The notes below the pieces were generated by a model. The model did no database searches, was not told where the DNA came from, and saw only the letters and a program-made list of their open reading frames with translations. A stretch of DNA of 64,000 nucleotides, taken from the NCBI GenBank assembly GCA_030427485.1, contig JAUICG010000004.1:58955-122954 (forward strand). The letters are read 5' to 3'. This DNA comes from Gammaproteobacteria bacterium (lineage in GTDB: Bacteria; Pseudomonadota; Gammaproteobacteria; Pseudomonadales; Halieaceae). Position numbers and translations under genes: made by a program. Shown here in pieces: positions 25,405-33,096 of the stretch (the stretch's first letter is position 1; each line of letters starts with the position of its first letter).

Positions 25405-27528
25405 ATGCATAGAAAAATAGTGGTAGCTGCAATGGCGAGCCTGCTGGGGAATACTGCCACATTCGCCGACAATCACCAGATTGAGGAAGTCATGATCGTG
25501 GGTTCGACCGAGGATGCGCGTGTGTTAGCCGGCTCCGGTTCCGTTATCGATAACGAGCAGATGATGATTGAGGCGACCGGTGATATAAACCAGTTGCTGA
25601 AGACGGTACCTGGTGTGTACATCATGGAAGAGGATGGCTATGGCCTGCGTCCCAATATTGGTATTCGTGGTGCAACCTCGGAACGCTCCGCCCGTATAAC
25701 GCTGATGGAGGACGGGGTGTTGATCGCACCCGCTCCTTACTCGAATCCCGAGGCCTACTACTTTCCCACTACCTTGCGGATGAACTCAATCGAGATACTC
25801 AAGGGAGCACCGCTGCTGCGCTACGGGCCGCAAACCACGGGCGGCGTGATCAACCTGGTATCCACGCCGATTCCCGACGAAAATGCCGGCCAATTTGACC
25901 TGTCCTATGGCCAGAACAATGAGATGAACATGCTGGCCAGCTATGGTTTGCGCAGTGGTAATTTGGGCGCACTGGTGGAAACCGCTCAACGCCGCAGCGA
26001 CGGCTTCAAGGATATCGACCGCTCCAGCGCCAATACCGGCTTCGACATCGAGGATTACCTCGTGAAGCTGGGCTGGCAGGGCGAACGGCAGAGTCTCCTT
26101 TTGAAGGCCCAGTATTCCAGGGAAAATTCTGATCAAACATACTTGGGCCTGACCGATCAAGATTTTGATCGCGATGCCGACCGGCTCTACGGCCTGTCGC
26201 AAATCGACAAGATGGACAACGACCACGAGGGTTACAACCTCACCTATCGTCTTTCCCTGACCGAGAAGGTGAGTATGACCGCCACTGGCTATTACAACAG
26301 TTTTTCCCGTGACTGGTTCAAGCTGGATGGGGGTGGGGCGCTGGTTGCGGCTGCCAATGAGGGAGACGCATATGCCGAAGGTGTACTGGATGGCAACGAG
26401 GATATCGAGGGGCTGCGCTACAAACATAACGACCGCCAATATGATTCCTTTGGGCTTGATCTCAATTTTGATGTTGACCTGGGTGCACACCAGTTGTCAC
26501 TGGGCGTGCGGCCTCACGAAGACAAGATGGATCGCTTCCAGCCTATCGATTTTTACGACCAAATCAATGGGGAATTGGTGTATGTGTCTACCAAGCGGCC
26601 CGCCGACAGCGACAATCGTAAGGAATCTGCCCAGGCGCTGAGTTATTGGGCAGTGGATAGCTGGCAGGTGTCCGATGCGCTGGCAGTCAACTTGGCCCTG
26701 CGTTACGAGGATATCCAATCAGAGCGAAAGGAATATGCCGACCCGGGCCGCCTTGAATTGAAGAGCACGCGCAGCAACAAGACCGACCAATGGCTGCCCG
26801 GTGCATCATTCACCTACGATCTGACCGACCACTGGCAGGTGCTCGCCGGTATTCACAAGGGATTCTCGCCCTTGGGTGGTGGTGCCAAGGAAAATGAAGA
26901 CCCGGAGACCAGCACCAACTGGGAGGCGGGTTTGCGCTATCATGGCCGCTGGTTTGTAGAGGCAATCGGCTTCTACAGCGATTTTGACGATAAGACAGAG
27001 TACTGCTCCAACGCCAGTCCCTGCAGTAACGGCGAGACATCCGGCTCGTTTAATACTGGTAAGGCAAAGATCGCGGGACTGGAGTTGCAGGTAGGTAGTA
27101 GTATGGCATTGGGAGGTTTTACGGTCCCCTTGGAGATGATGTACACCTACACCGATGCCACGATTAGCCAGGACAACGTCGTTACCGGCTTTAATGACGG
27201 CGACCGACTGGCAGCCATCCCAGACAATACCTTCAGCCTCCGACTGGGGTTGGAGTCGAGCAGCGGTTGGAATAACTATGCGATTGCCAAATACACAGAT
27301 AGCATGTGTGTCCGAGTAGGTTGCAATAATAACGGTAGCCCCTATGAGAATACTGAAGAGGTTTTCGTACTGGATTACATCAGTCGCTATTCGCTGACAG
27401 ACACGTCTGTGGTGTACCTGAAAGTGGAAAACGTGATGGATGAGCAAGTCATTGTGGCGCGCCAGCCTGACGGTGCGCGACCCAACAAGCCTCGTACGGC
27501 TTCGTTGGGTGTGGAGTGGAGTTTTTGA
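25405..27528 (+). CDS. TonB-dependent outer-membrane receptor (FecA-like siderophore/metal receptor)
   Basis: 707 residues: signal peptide (to TATFADNH, ~22), plug domain at about 35-155 with LLKTVPGVYIMEEDGYGLRPNIGIRG and GGVINLVSTPI, then a 22-strand-type barrel ending in the aromatic Phe (GVEWSF). It would import ferric siderophores or citrate-type chelates using TonB energy. The closest general type is the Fe-dicitrate receptor class, but the ligand cannot be read from sequence. An extracellular loop near 540-555 has two Cys (YCSNASPCSN). The ATG at 25405 follows GGAGCGGAAAA. No FecIR partners are adjacent; Fur is the likely regulator. Confidence 0.88.
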   Translation: MHRKIVVAAMASLLGNTATFADNHQIEEVMIVGSTEDARVLAGSGSVIDNEQMMIEATGDINQLLKTVPGVYIMEEDGYGLRPNIGIRGATSERSARITLMEDGVLIAPAPYSNPEAYYFPTTLRMNSIEILKGAPLLRYGPQTTGGVINLVSTPIPDENAGQFDLSYGQNNEMNMLASYGLRSGNLGALVETAQRRSDGFKDIDRSSANTGFDIEDYLVKLGWQGERQSLLLKAQYSRENSDQTYLGLTDQDFDRDADRLYGLSQIDKMDNDHEGYNLTYRLSLTEKVSMTATGYYNSFSRDWFKLDGGGALVAAANEGDAYAEGVLDGNEDIEGLRYKHNDRQYDSFGLDLNFDVDLGAHQLSLGVRPHEDKMDRFQPIDFYDQINGELVYVSTKRPADSDNRKESAQALSYWAVDSWQVSDALAVNLALRYEDIQSERKEYADPGRLELKSTRSNKTDQWLPGASFTYDLTDHWQVLAGIHKGFSPLGGGAKENEDPETSTNWEAGLRYHGRWFVEAIGFYSDFDDKTEYCSNASPCSNGETSGSFNTGKAKIAGLELQVGSSMALGGFTVPLEMMYTYTDATISQDNVVTGFNDGDRLAAIPDNTFSLRLGLESSSGWNNYAIAKYTDSMCVRVGCNNNGSPYENTEEVFVLDYISRYSLTDTSVVYLKVENVMDEQVIVARQPDGARPNKPRTASLGVEWSF

Positions 27529-27662
27529 CAGCCGTCCTACGACTATTACACCACAGCGAAGTATTAGTGGTTCAAGTCGTCCGCCATGCATCGGCAATCG
27601 GACCAGACATCATCCGATCGAGGCGTTCAGAGTCAGGCAAATTCCAGACTTGGTGATCTCCA

Positions 27663-28112
27663 TCAAGAGGCTTGGCGATACTTGCTCTGTTCTCGAGCTA
27701 CCAGTACAAAACCTGCAATTGGCAAAACAATCCATTGCAGGAACGGCGATAAACCTGCACCGATGATTGGGATAACCGGCATCCAATCACCATACGCCCA
27801 GGCGCCACGGATCTCGATATTCAGCCATTCGCTGAATATCGTGTAACCGAGCCCGGTTATTATTGTGAGCGCTGTCACTGGCCAGAAGCGTTCTTTTGGC
27901 CAGTTCTCATTTCCAAGTAAGCACAGCGATCCGATCAAACACGACATTGCAATGAGTATGTCGCCACCGGTGCAATGCACTGCGGCGAACACAATCTCGG
28001 AGCGGGTCCCAGTCTGCCAGATTGTATAGAGCGGCATCTGGGCGAATTCCCATACCAGGTTCGCGATGGCGATGAAGATGAGATACAACCGAACGGCACC
28101 AAGCCACGACAT
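27663..28112 (-). CDS. Hypothetical four-helix membrane protein
   Basis: 149 residues with four transmembrane helices (about 5-25, 45-66, 75-95 and 115-138). The motif NLVWEFAQMPLYTIW and a GGDILIAM segment are distinctive, but I do not recognise a named family. I chose the ATG at 28112 (MSWLGAVRLYL); the longer frame to 28223 adds a leader rich in Cys and His that does not look like coding sequence. It converges on the TonB receptor gene and lies downstream of the P-type ATPase gene, on the same strand, 195 bases away. Confidence 0.6.
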   Translation of the reverse strand: MSWLGAVRLYLIFIAIANLVWEFAQMPLYTIWQTGTRSEIVFAAVHCTGGDILIAMSCLIGSLCLLGNENWPKERFWPVTALTIITGLGYTIFSEWLNIEIRGAWAYGDWMPVIPIIGAGLSPFLQWIVLPIAGFVLVAREQSKYRQAS

Positions 28113-28307
28113 GTTTTTGCCCCCACTGCGAACTGTTAAAAGTGATTCCCTCACCGGTTGATTGACGCAATGTACCGTATTGGCAACACCGGTCAACAAT
28201 CGCAAATGGGGACATCGATGCAAAGTGAGTATATTTGTAGTGATTAGTGTGATCGGTTCTGCCTCCGGTCGAGAGGCTCCTGCGAAAAGGAGACTCGGGT
28301 CTGGCCG

Positions 28308-30503
28308 CTATTTTTGAAGCAACCTGAGTCCGTTTCCGACCACAAGCAAGCTGGCTCCCATGTCGGCAAACACAGCCATCCACATGGTGCTTAGCCCGAT
28401 CAACGTCAATACCAGGAATACAGCCTTGATGCCCAGTGCCAGAGCAATGTTTTGGATCAATATCGTGTGAGTGGCACGCGATAGCTTTACAAACTCAGGG
28501 ATTTTACTCAGGTTATCGTCCATCAATGCTACATCGGCTGTTTCGATGGCGGTATCCGTGCCCATGGCGCCCATGGCAAAACCGATGTCTGCACGCGCCA
28601 GAGCAGGCGCATCGTTGATTCCGTCTCCTACCATGCCTACCGTGCCTTGGGTGCTAAGATCCTCAATGGCTTTCAGTTTGTCTGCGGGTAATTGATTGCC
28701 GTGCGCCTGATCGATGCCGACCTGCTGTGCAATTGCCTCAGCAGTGTGCGGATTATCACCGGTGAGCATGACTGTCTTAACTCCCAATTGATGGAGCGCT
28801 GCGATCCCTGCACGACTGCTCTCTTTAACTGTGTCGGCCACTGCGAATAACGCCAACACTTGCTGGTCGTCAATAAGCATTATGACGGTCATGCCTTGGC
28901 GCTCCAGTCCATCCAGTTGTACTTCCAGCTCCGGGGAGCAACGATTGAGTTCATGCACCAATCGGTGGTTGCCCAGAGAATAGGCCTTGCCATTGATCAT
29001 CCCGCGTACGCCTCGACCAGGCAGCGCCTCAAAGTCGTCAACGTCCTCTGGCACTATCCCGTCAGTGTCTGCGGCCTTGGCCACCGCTTTTGACACCGGA
29101 TGGTCTGAGCGTCCGGCCAGGCTGGCAGCCAGAATGCGACAACGCGGGACGTCCATGTCAGTCCATGGCTCAAATTCCGTCTGTACCGGCTTCCCGTGAG
29201 TGATAGTTCCTGTTTTGTCCAACGCGAGCCATGACAGCTTTCGGCCTTCTTCCAGATAGACCCCGCCCTTGATAAGAATCCCTTGTCGAGCGGCTGCGGC
29301 CAGTCCGCTGACGATCGTCACTGGCGTTGAGATCACCAGTGCACAGGGGCATGCGATGACCAGTAACACCAATGCTTTGTACATCCAGTCGTACCAGCCG
29401 GCATCCATCAGCAAGGGCGGGACAACGGCCACGAGCACTGCCATCGCAAACACTAGTGGCGTATAAACGCGGGCAAACTTGTCAACAAAGCGCTGCGTTG
29501 GTGCTTTCGAACCCTGCGCTTCTTCTACTGCGTGGATGATGCGCGCAAGCGTAGTGTTAGCCGCTGCCGCTGTTACCTGGTATTCGAGCGAGCCGGATTC
29601 GTTGATCGTCCCGGCGAACACGGGGTCTCCCGTGGTCTTGTCCACAGGAAGACTTTCCCCGGTTATGGGTGCCTGGTTAACCGACGAACGACCGCTGACA
29701 ACCTCGCCGTCTAATCCGATACGCTCACCGGGCTTGACCCGCACTGTCGCGCCCACAGTGACAGATTTCGCGCCCATCTCCTGCCAGGAGCCATCCGACT
29801 GTTGTACAGTCACTATCTCCGGAGTCAGCTGCAGCAGTCCCTTTATCGCATTACGCGCTCGATCGAGCGACTTCATCTCGATCAGTTCAGCAATGGTGAA
29901 TAGAACCATGACCATTGCCGCCTCCGGCCACTGGCCAATGGCCAGTGCTCCCGTAACAGCTATGCTCATCAACGCATTGATATTCAGGTTGCCATTTTTA
30001 ATGGCCACCCAACCCTTTTTGTATGTACTGGAACCGCAGGCGAGGACCGCCAGAATGGCGAGCGCGGCGGTTAACCAGCCGGGATATCCAAGCCAATTCG
30101 CTGACTCAGAAGCGATCGCGGCCACTCCAGCCAGCGCCAGCGGCCACCAGGGCTTATCCGGCTGTTTGACTGGGCCAAACTCGCCGCCTGCATCCACCAG
30201 CTCGCCCTCAAAATTCAGCGATCGCAACACGTCCAGAACTGTCTCCAACGCGTTTGGTGTGTGTACCACCGTCAGTACGCGCCGCATCAGGTCGAATTCC
30301 AACGTCTTCACGGATGACACGCCTTCCAAGGCCTTTCGGATCAATGCCTCCTCGGTCGGACAGTCCATCTGGACAATACGAATGGCCGTCCGGGTGTCAT
30401 CCCCCGCGATCGCCGCCCGAGGCAGCGAGTCAATTGACGCTGGGGCGTCAGCACAGCACTTCGTGCTGTCCTTGTCGTGAGTACCATCTTTACAATTGGC
30501 CAT
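28308..30503 (-). CDS. zntA: ZntA/CadA-type P1B ATPase exporting Zn/Cd/Pb
   Basis: 731 residues. N-terminal metal site QMDCPTEE (~45-52) in an HMA-like domain, with an extra Cys-rich start (CKDG...KCCAD); eight transmembrane helices including the ion site CPC (385-387); phosphorylation motif DKTGT (Asp429); the HP motif in GRSDHPVSKA; and hinge GDGINDAPAL. This is the class exporting Zn, Cd and Pb from the cytoplasm at the cost of ATP. It has a dedicated MerR-type promoter and a divergent MerR gene. It lacks the Cys-x-x-Cys HMA motif of copper ATPases. Confidence 0.93.
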   Translation of the reverse strand: MANCKDGTHDKDSTKCCADAPASIDSLPRAAIAGDDTRTAIRIVQMDCPTEEALIRKALEGVSSVKTLEFDLMRRVLTVVHTPNALETVLDVLRSLNFEGELVDAGGEFGPVKQPDKPWWPLALAGVAAIASESANWLGYPGWLTAALAILAVLACGSSTYKKGWVAIKNGNLNINALMSIAVTGALAIGQWPEAAMVMVLFTIAELIEMKSLDRARNAIKGLLQLTPEIVTVQQSDGSWQEMGAKSVTVGATVRVKPGERIGLDGEVVSGRSSVNQAPITGESLPVDKTTGDPVFAGTINESGSLEYQVTAAAANTTLARIIHAVEEAQGSKAPTQRFVDKFARVYTPLVFAMAVLVAVVPPLLMDAGWYDWMYKALVLLVIACPCALVISTPVTIVSGLAAAARQGILIKGGVYLEEGRKLSWLALDKTGTITHGKPVQTEFEPWTDMDVPRCRILAASLAGRSDHPVSKAVAKAADTDGIVPEDVDDFEALPGRGVRGMINGKAYSLGNHRLVHELNRCSPELEVQLDGLERQGMTVIMLIDDQQVLALFAVADTVKESSRAGIAALHQLGVKTVMLTGDNPHTAEAIAQQVGIDQAHGNQLPADKLKAIEDLSTQGTVGMVGDGINDAPALARADIGFAMGAMGTDTAIETADVALMDDNLSKIPEFVKLSRATHTILIQNIALALGIKAVFLVLTLIGLSTMWMAVFADMGASLLVVGNGLRLLQK

Positions 30504-30535
30504 GGCGGAACTCCTCGGTTGGTCGTATCCTCACT

Positions 30536-30566
30536 ATTACACACCCTGAAGCTACTTCAGGGTCAA
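30536..30566 (-). promoter_or_regulatory. MerR-type promoter of the P-type ATPase gene
   Basis: Minus strand: -35 TTGACC (30566-30561), 19-base spacer with the perfect dyad CTGAAG-TAG-CTTCAG (30560-30546), -10 TGTAAT (30541-30536). The half-site differs from the CTATAG sites at 22711 and 25198, so it is probably served by the MerR protein encoded at 30585 and not by the one at 22749. Confidence 0.86.
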
Positions 30567-30584
30567 GTCGTAGGGGGAGTACTG

Positions 30585-31016
30585 ATGAAAATTGGCGAAT
30601 TGGCTTCGATGGCGCAGTGTACGGTCGAAACCGTACGCTACTACGAAAAAGAGGGGCTGCTACCAGCGCCAGGCCGAACGACGGCCAATTACCGAAGTTA
30701 TGGCAAGTCCCATGTCGAGCGCCTCTGCTTTATTCGCAATTGTCGCGCGCTGGATATGACGCACCAGGAAATCCGTACACTGCTGAATTTGCTGGATCTA
30801 CCGAATGATGATTGCAGTGGCGTCAACCAACTCCTGGATATGCACATTGGTCACGTGGATGTACGTATCGCCGAATTGTCCGAACTTAAGGAGAAACTTG
30901 TAACCTTACGCCTGACTTGTCCGTCCGAGCAGTCCGTTGATGAGTGCGGCATCTTGCGCGGACTCGCTGTGTTAGAAACAGTACCTCGGGAATCCCGACA
31001 AACCCACCTCGGGTAA
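30585..31016 (+). CDS. cadR: Second MerR-family Cd/Pb/Zn-responsive regulator (CadR/PbrR type)
   Basis: 143 residues: HTH KIGELASMAQCTVETVRYYEKEG, dimer helix, and metal-site cysteines Cys77, Cys112 and Cys121 at the same positions as the MerR protein at 22749. Outside the HTH the two are clearly different sequences, not a recent duplication. GGGGGAG precedes the ATG at 30585; the longer frame from 30477 crosses the promoter and is rejected. It is divergent from the ATPase gene and presumably controls the dyad at 30546-30560. A small inverted repeat (CGGGTA/TACCCG) overlaps its stop. Confidence 0.88.
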   Translation: MKIGELASMAQCTVETVRYYEKEGLLPAPGRTTANYRSYGKSHVERLCFIRNCRALDMTHQEIRTLLNLLDLPNDDCSGVNQLLDMHIGHVDVRIAELSELKEKLVTLRLTCPSEQSVDECGILRGLAVLETVPRESRQTHLG

Positions 31017-31264
31017 ACGCAATCTACCCGGTGACTATTGTGAGCATGGTGGGATGAGCGTGAGAGACTCCCGTAGGCGATGGACCTTTTATCGAGGGGG
31101 CTTACTCTGAGAGGACTGACGTCGGTTGGGGCGGTCGCGAAAGAGGTCGACCTCGGCGTTGAACAGACAGATATTGTCAATGCGTTAATAAACTTGTCCT
31201 GAAATTTGTGTTCACAGTGGTTATTCGTGTTGCGAACCAGATTCAGCAGAGCTAAGCTTCCGAT

Positions 31265-31702
31265 ATGACTGAAAAACATCCGCCATCACTGCGAGCGCTG
31301 CTATTCCTGCTGCTGTTCGTTGTTGGGCCGCTGCAGGCGCAGAGTGTGTTTGCGTGTCCGATGATGGACAAAGTCGTGCATGGAGAGTGTTGCTGTGTCG
31401 GCCCGAGTGAAGACAAGGACTGCGTGGATGCGACTTGCGAGGCTGCACTCCCTGTAGGATCCGATCCTTGCTGCGATCAATCGGTCGAGCTGAGTCTCGA
31501 TACCGATGCCAGACTCGATACACCGATTCTAAAACCCATTGAAGTCAGCTCTGAAGTAGACCCGCCAGTGGCCATACTGGTCGTCCACCTTGATTTATTG
31601 TTGCCTCAAGCTGAGGCGCTTGTTCCTGTATTTAGCACCCCACCCGAAGTCAGCCATTCCGGCACCGACACTTATCTCACTACGCAGCGACTGCGTATCT
31701 AA
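31265..31702 (+). CDS. Cys-rich periplasmic hypothetical protein preceding the Cus-like operon
   Basis: 145 residues: a signal peptide (LFLLLFVVGPLQAQS, cleavage near residue 26) and a short mature region with eight cysteines in clusters (ACPMM, GECCCVG, KDCVDATCEA, DPCCDQ). Cys and Met clusters in a secreted protein directly upstream of a Cu/Ag-type efflux operon suggest metal binding or sensing in the periplasm. I do not recognise a named family. The 249 bases before it hold no gene and no clear MerR-type promoter. Confidence 0.65.
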   Translation: MTEKHPPSLRALLFLLLFVVGPLQAQSVFACPMMDKVVHGECCCVGPSEDKDCVDATCEAALPVGSDPCCDQSVELSLDTDARLDTPILKPIEVSSEVDPPVAILVVHLDLLLPQAEALVPVFSTPPEVSHSGTDTYLTTQRLRI

Positions 31703-31791
31703 ACCCCTCCCTTTTCCAGCCCTGGGTTTGGTGTTCCGCCAAACTCAAGGTGCTGCATGTTGAATTTTTAGCAACTGAAAGGAGATGGGCG

Positions 31792-33096
31792 TTGAAGACC
31801 CTGACGATAAAGAGCGCGTGCTTTGGTGCGGCGATGGCGATTTTCCTCGGATCCGCCTGGGCGGAAGATCTGTCACAAATACATGCCGGTAGTGAAACCG
31901 AGTTCATGACCGCCGACGGGCTGGCTGCCTGGGTAATTGAACTTAATCCGGGACTGGCGGGACTTGAGGCTGCTGCCGAGGCTGCTGCCTTCCGTATTGA
32001 TCCTGCTGGTTCTCTCGATGATCCCATGCTGAGTTATGCCGCTGCCCCGTTGACGGCGGGTACGGATGGGGGGTTGGACCAGAAAGTTGATTTCAGCCAA
32101 AAGTTTCCGTGGCCGGGCACGCTGGCCGCTCGCGAAGCTGCCGCCCGCTATGAAGCGGTGGCGGCAGATCGCGATGTGGATGCGTTGCGGCTGCGCGTGG
32201 TTGCGCAGGCCAAAGCGGCTTATGCCGAGTGGTATTTCGTGCATGCCGCACTGGAGATTCATCACGCCACCAAAGCACTGCTAGAAGACTTGATTGCGAC
32301 CGCTGAGACGCGCTACGCCGCCGGGCGGGCGCTAAAACAGGATGTGTTGCAAGCCGAAATTGAAAGTAGAGACCTCGATAATCGCTTACTGCGGCTGCTA
32401 CGACTCAAAGCGACGGTGCAGGCTCGTATCAATGCAATGCTTAACAGAGTGCCGGATGCTGAGTTGCCCCTCGCGGACCCGGCACTTGTCAATTCGGGCC
32501 TGCCTTCGTTAGAGCGGCTGCAGGAGCTTGCCGTGGCGCAACATCCCGAGCTTGCCATGCTCGATGCCCGTATATCCGCCAGCACCAGTCGCATAACCCT
32601 GGCTGAAAAAGCGCTCTACCCGGATTTTCAGGTCGGCGTGGGCTACAACGAACTCTGGAGCAATTCAGATCAGCGGCCGACGTTTGGTGTTGCTATCAAT
32701 CTCCCACTGGACCGCGGTAAACGCCGAGCAGATCTCAGTCGGGCGCAAGCCGACAAACGCAGCGCCGAATGGTCACTCGTAGAGAGACGAGCCAATTTGC
32801 TGGCCGATCTAGCTCAAGCACGGGCGGAGGTGTCCGAAGCGCAGGACACTATTGCCAACTATCAGGATGAGTTGGTGCCGTTGGCCGCAGAGTACCTTGA
32901 GGCCGCCCTGGCCGACTACCAGAGTGGTGACGGCGCCTTCCTGAACGTTATCACTGCAGAGCAGCGCAAACTGGAAACAGAGCTTACCTCTGCGCGAGTA
33001 CGCGCCGATTACGTCCGTCGTCTCGCAGCGCTTGAGCGCTGGACAGGTGGCGATATTGATCCTGCGCACACAGCACAATCCGGAGAACAACAATGA
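31792..33096 (+). CDS. cusC: TolC-family outer-membrane factor (CusC/CzcC-like)
   Basis: 434 residues; trimeric outer-membrane channel of an RND efflux pump. Signal peptide to GSAWAED (~24), then two copies of the OEP repeat with long amphipathic helices (about 60-200 and 250-420). I chose the TTG at 31792, which has AAAGGAGA about 7 bases upstream and gives a proper signal peptide; the frame from 31750 has a poor leader. It overlaps the adaptor gene by 4 bases (ATGA), so this is a CBA operon. There is no lipobox, unlike E. coli CusC. Confidence 0.84.
   Translation: MKTLTIKSACFGAAMAIFLGSAWAEDLSQIHAGSETEFMTADGLAAWVIELNPGLAGLEAAAEAAAFRIDPAGSLDDPMLSYAAAPLTAGTDGGLDQKVDFSQKFPWPGTLAAREAAARYEAVAADRDVDALRLRVVAQAKAAYAEWYFVHAALEIHHATKALLEDLIATAETRYAAGRALKQDVLQAEIESRDLDNRLLRLLRLKATVQARINAMLNRVPDAELPLADPALVNSGLPSLERLQELAVAQHPELAMLDARISASTSRITLAEKALYPDFQVGVGYNELWSNSDQRPTFGVAINLPLDRGKRRADLSRAQADKRSAEWSLVERRANLLADLAQARAEVSEAQDTIANYQDELVPLAAEYLEAALADYQSGDGAFLNVITAEQRKLETELTSARVRADYVRRLAALERWTGGDIDPAHTAQSGEQQ

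Noticed and set aside
26806..27597. Long open frame (263 codons) antisense to the TonB receptor gene.
   Set aside because: Overlaps the end of a well-supported receptor gene and has no ribosome site or recognisable domain.
28271..28294. CTCCT/AGGAG inverted repeat downstream of the P-ATPase gene as a terminator.
   Set aside because: Five-base stem with no T-run in the transcribed direction; too weak to call.
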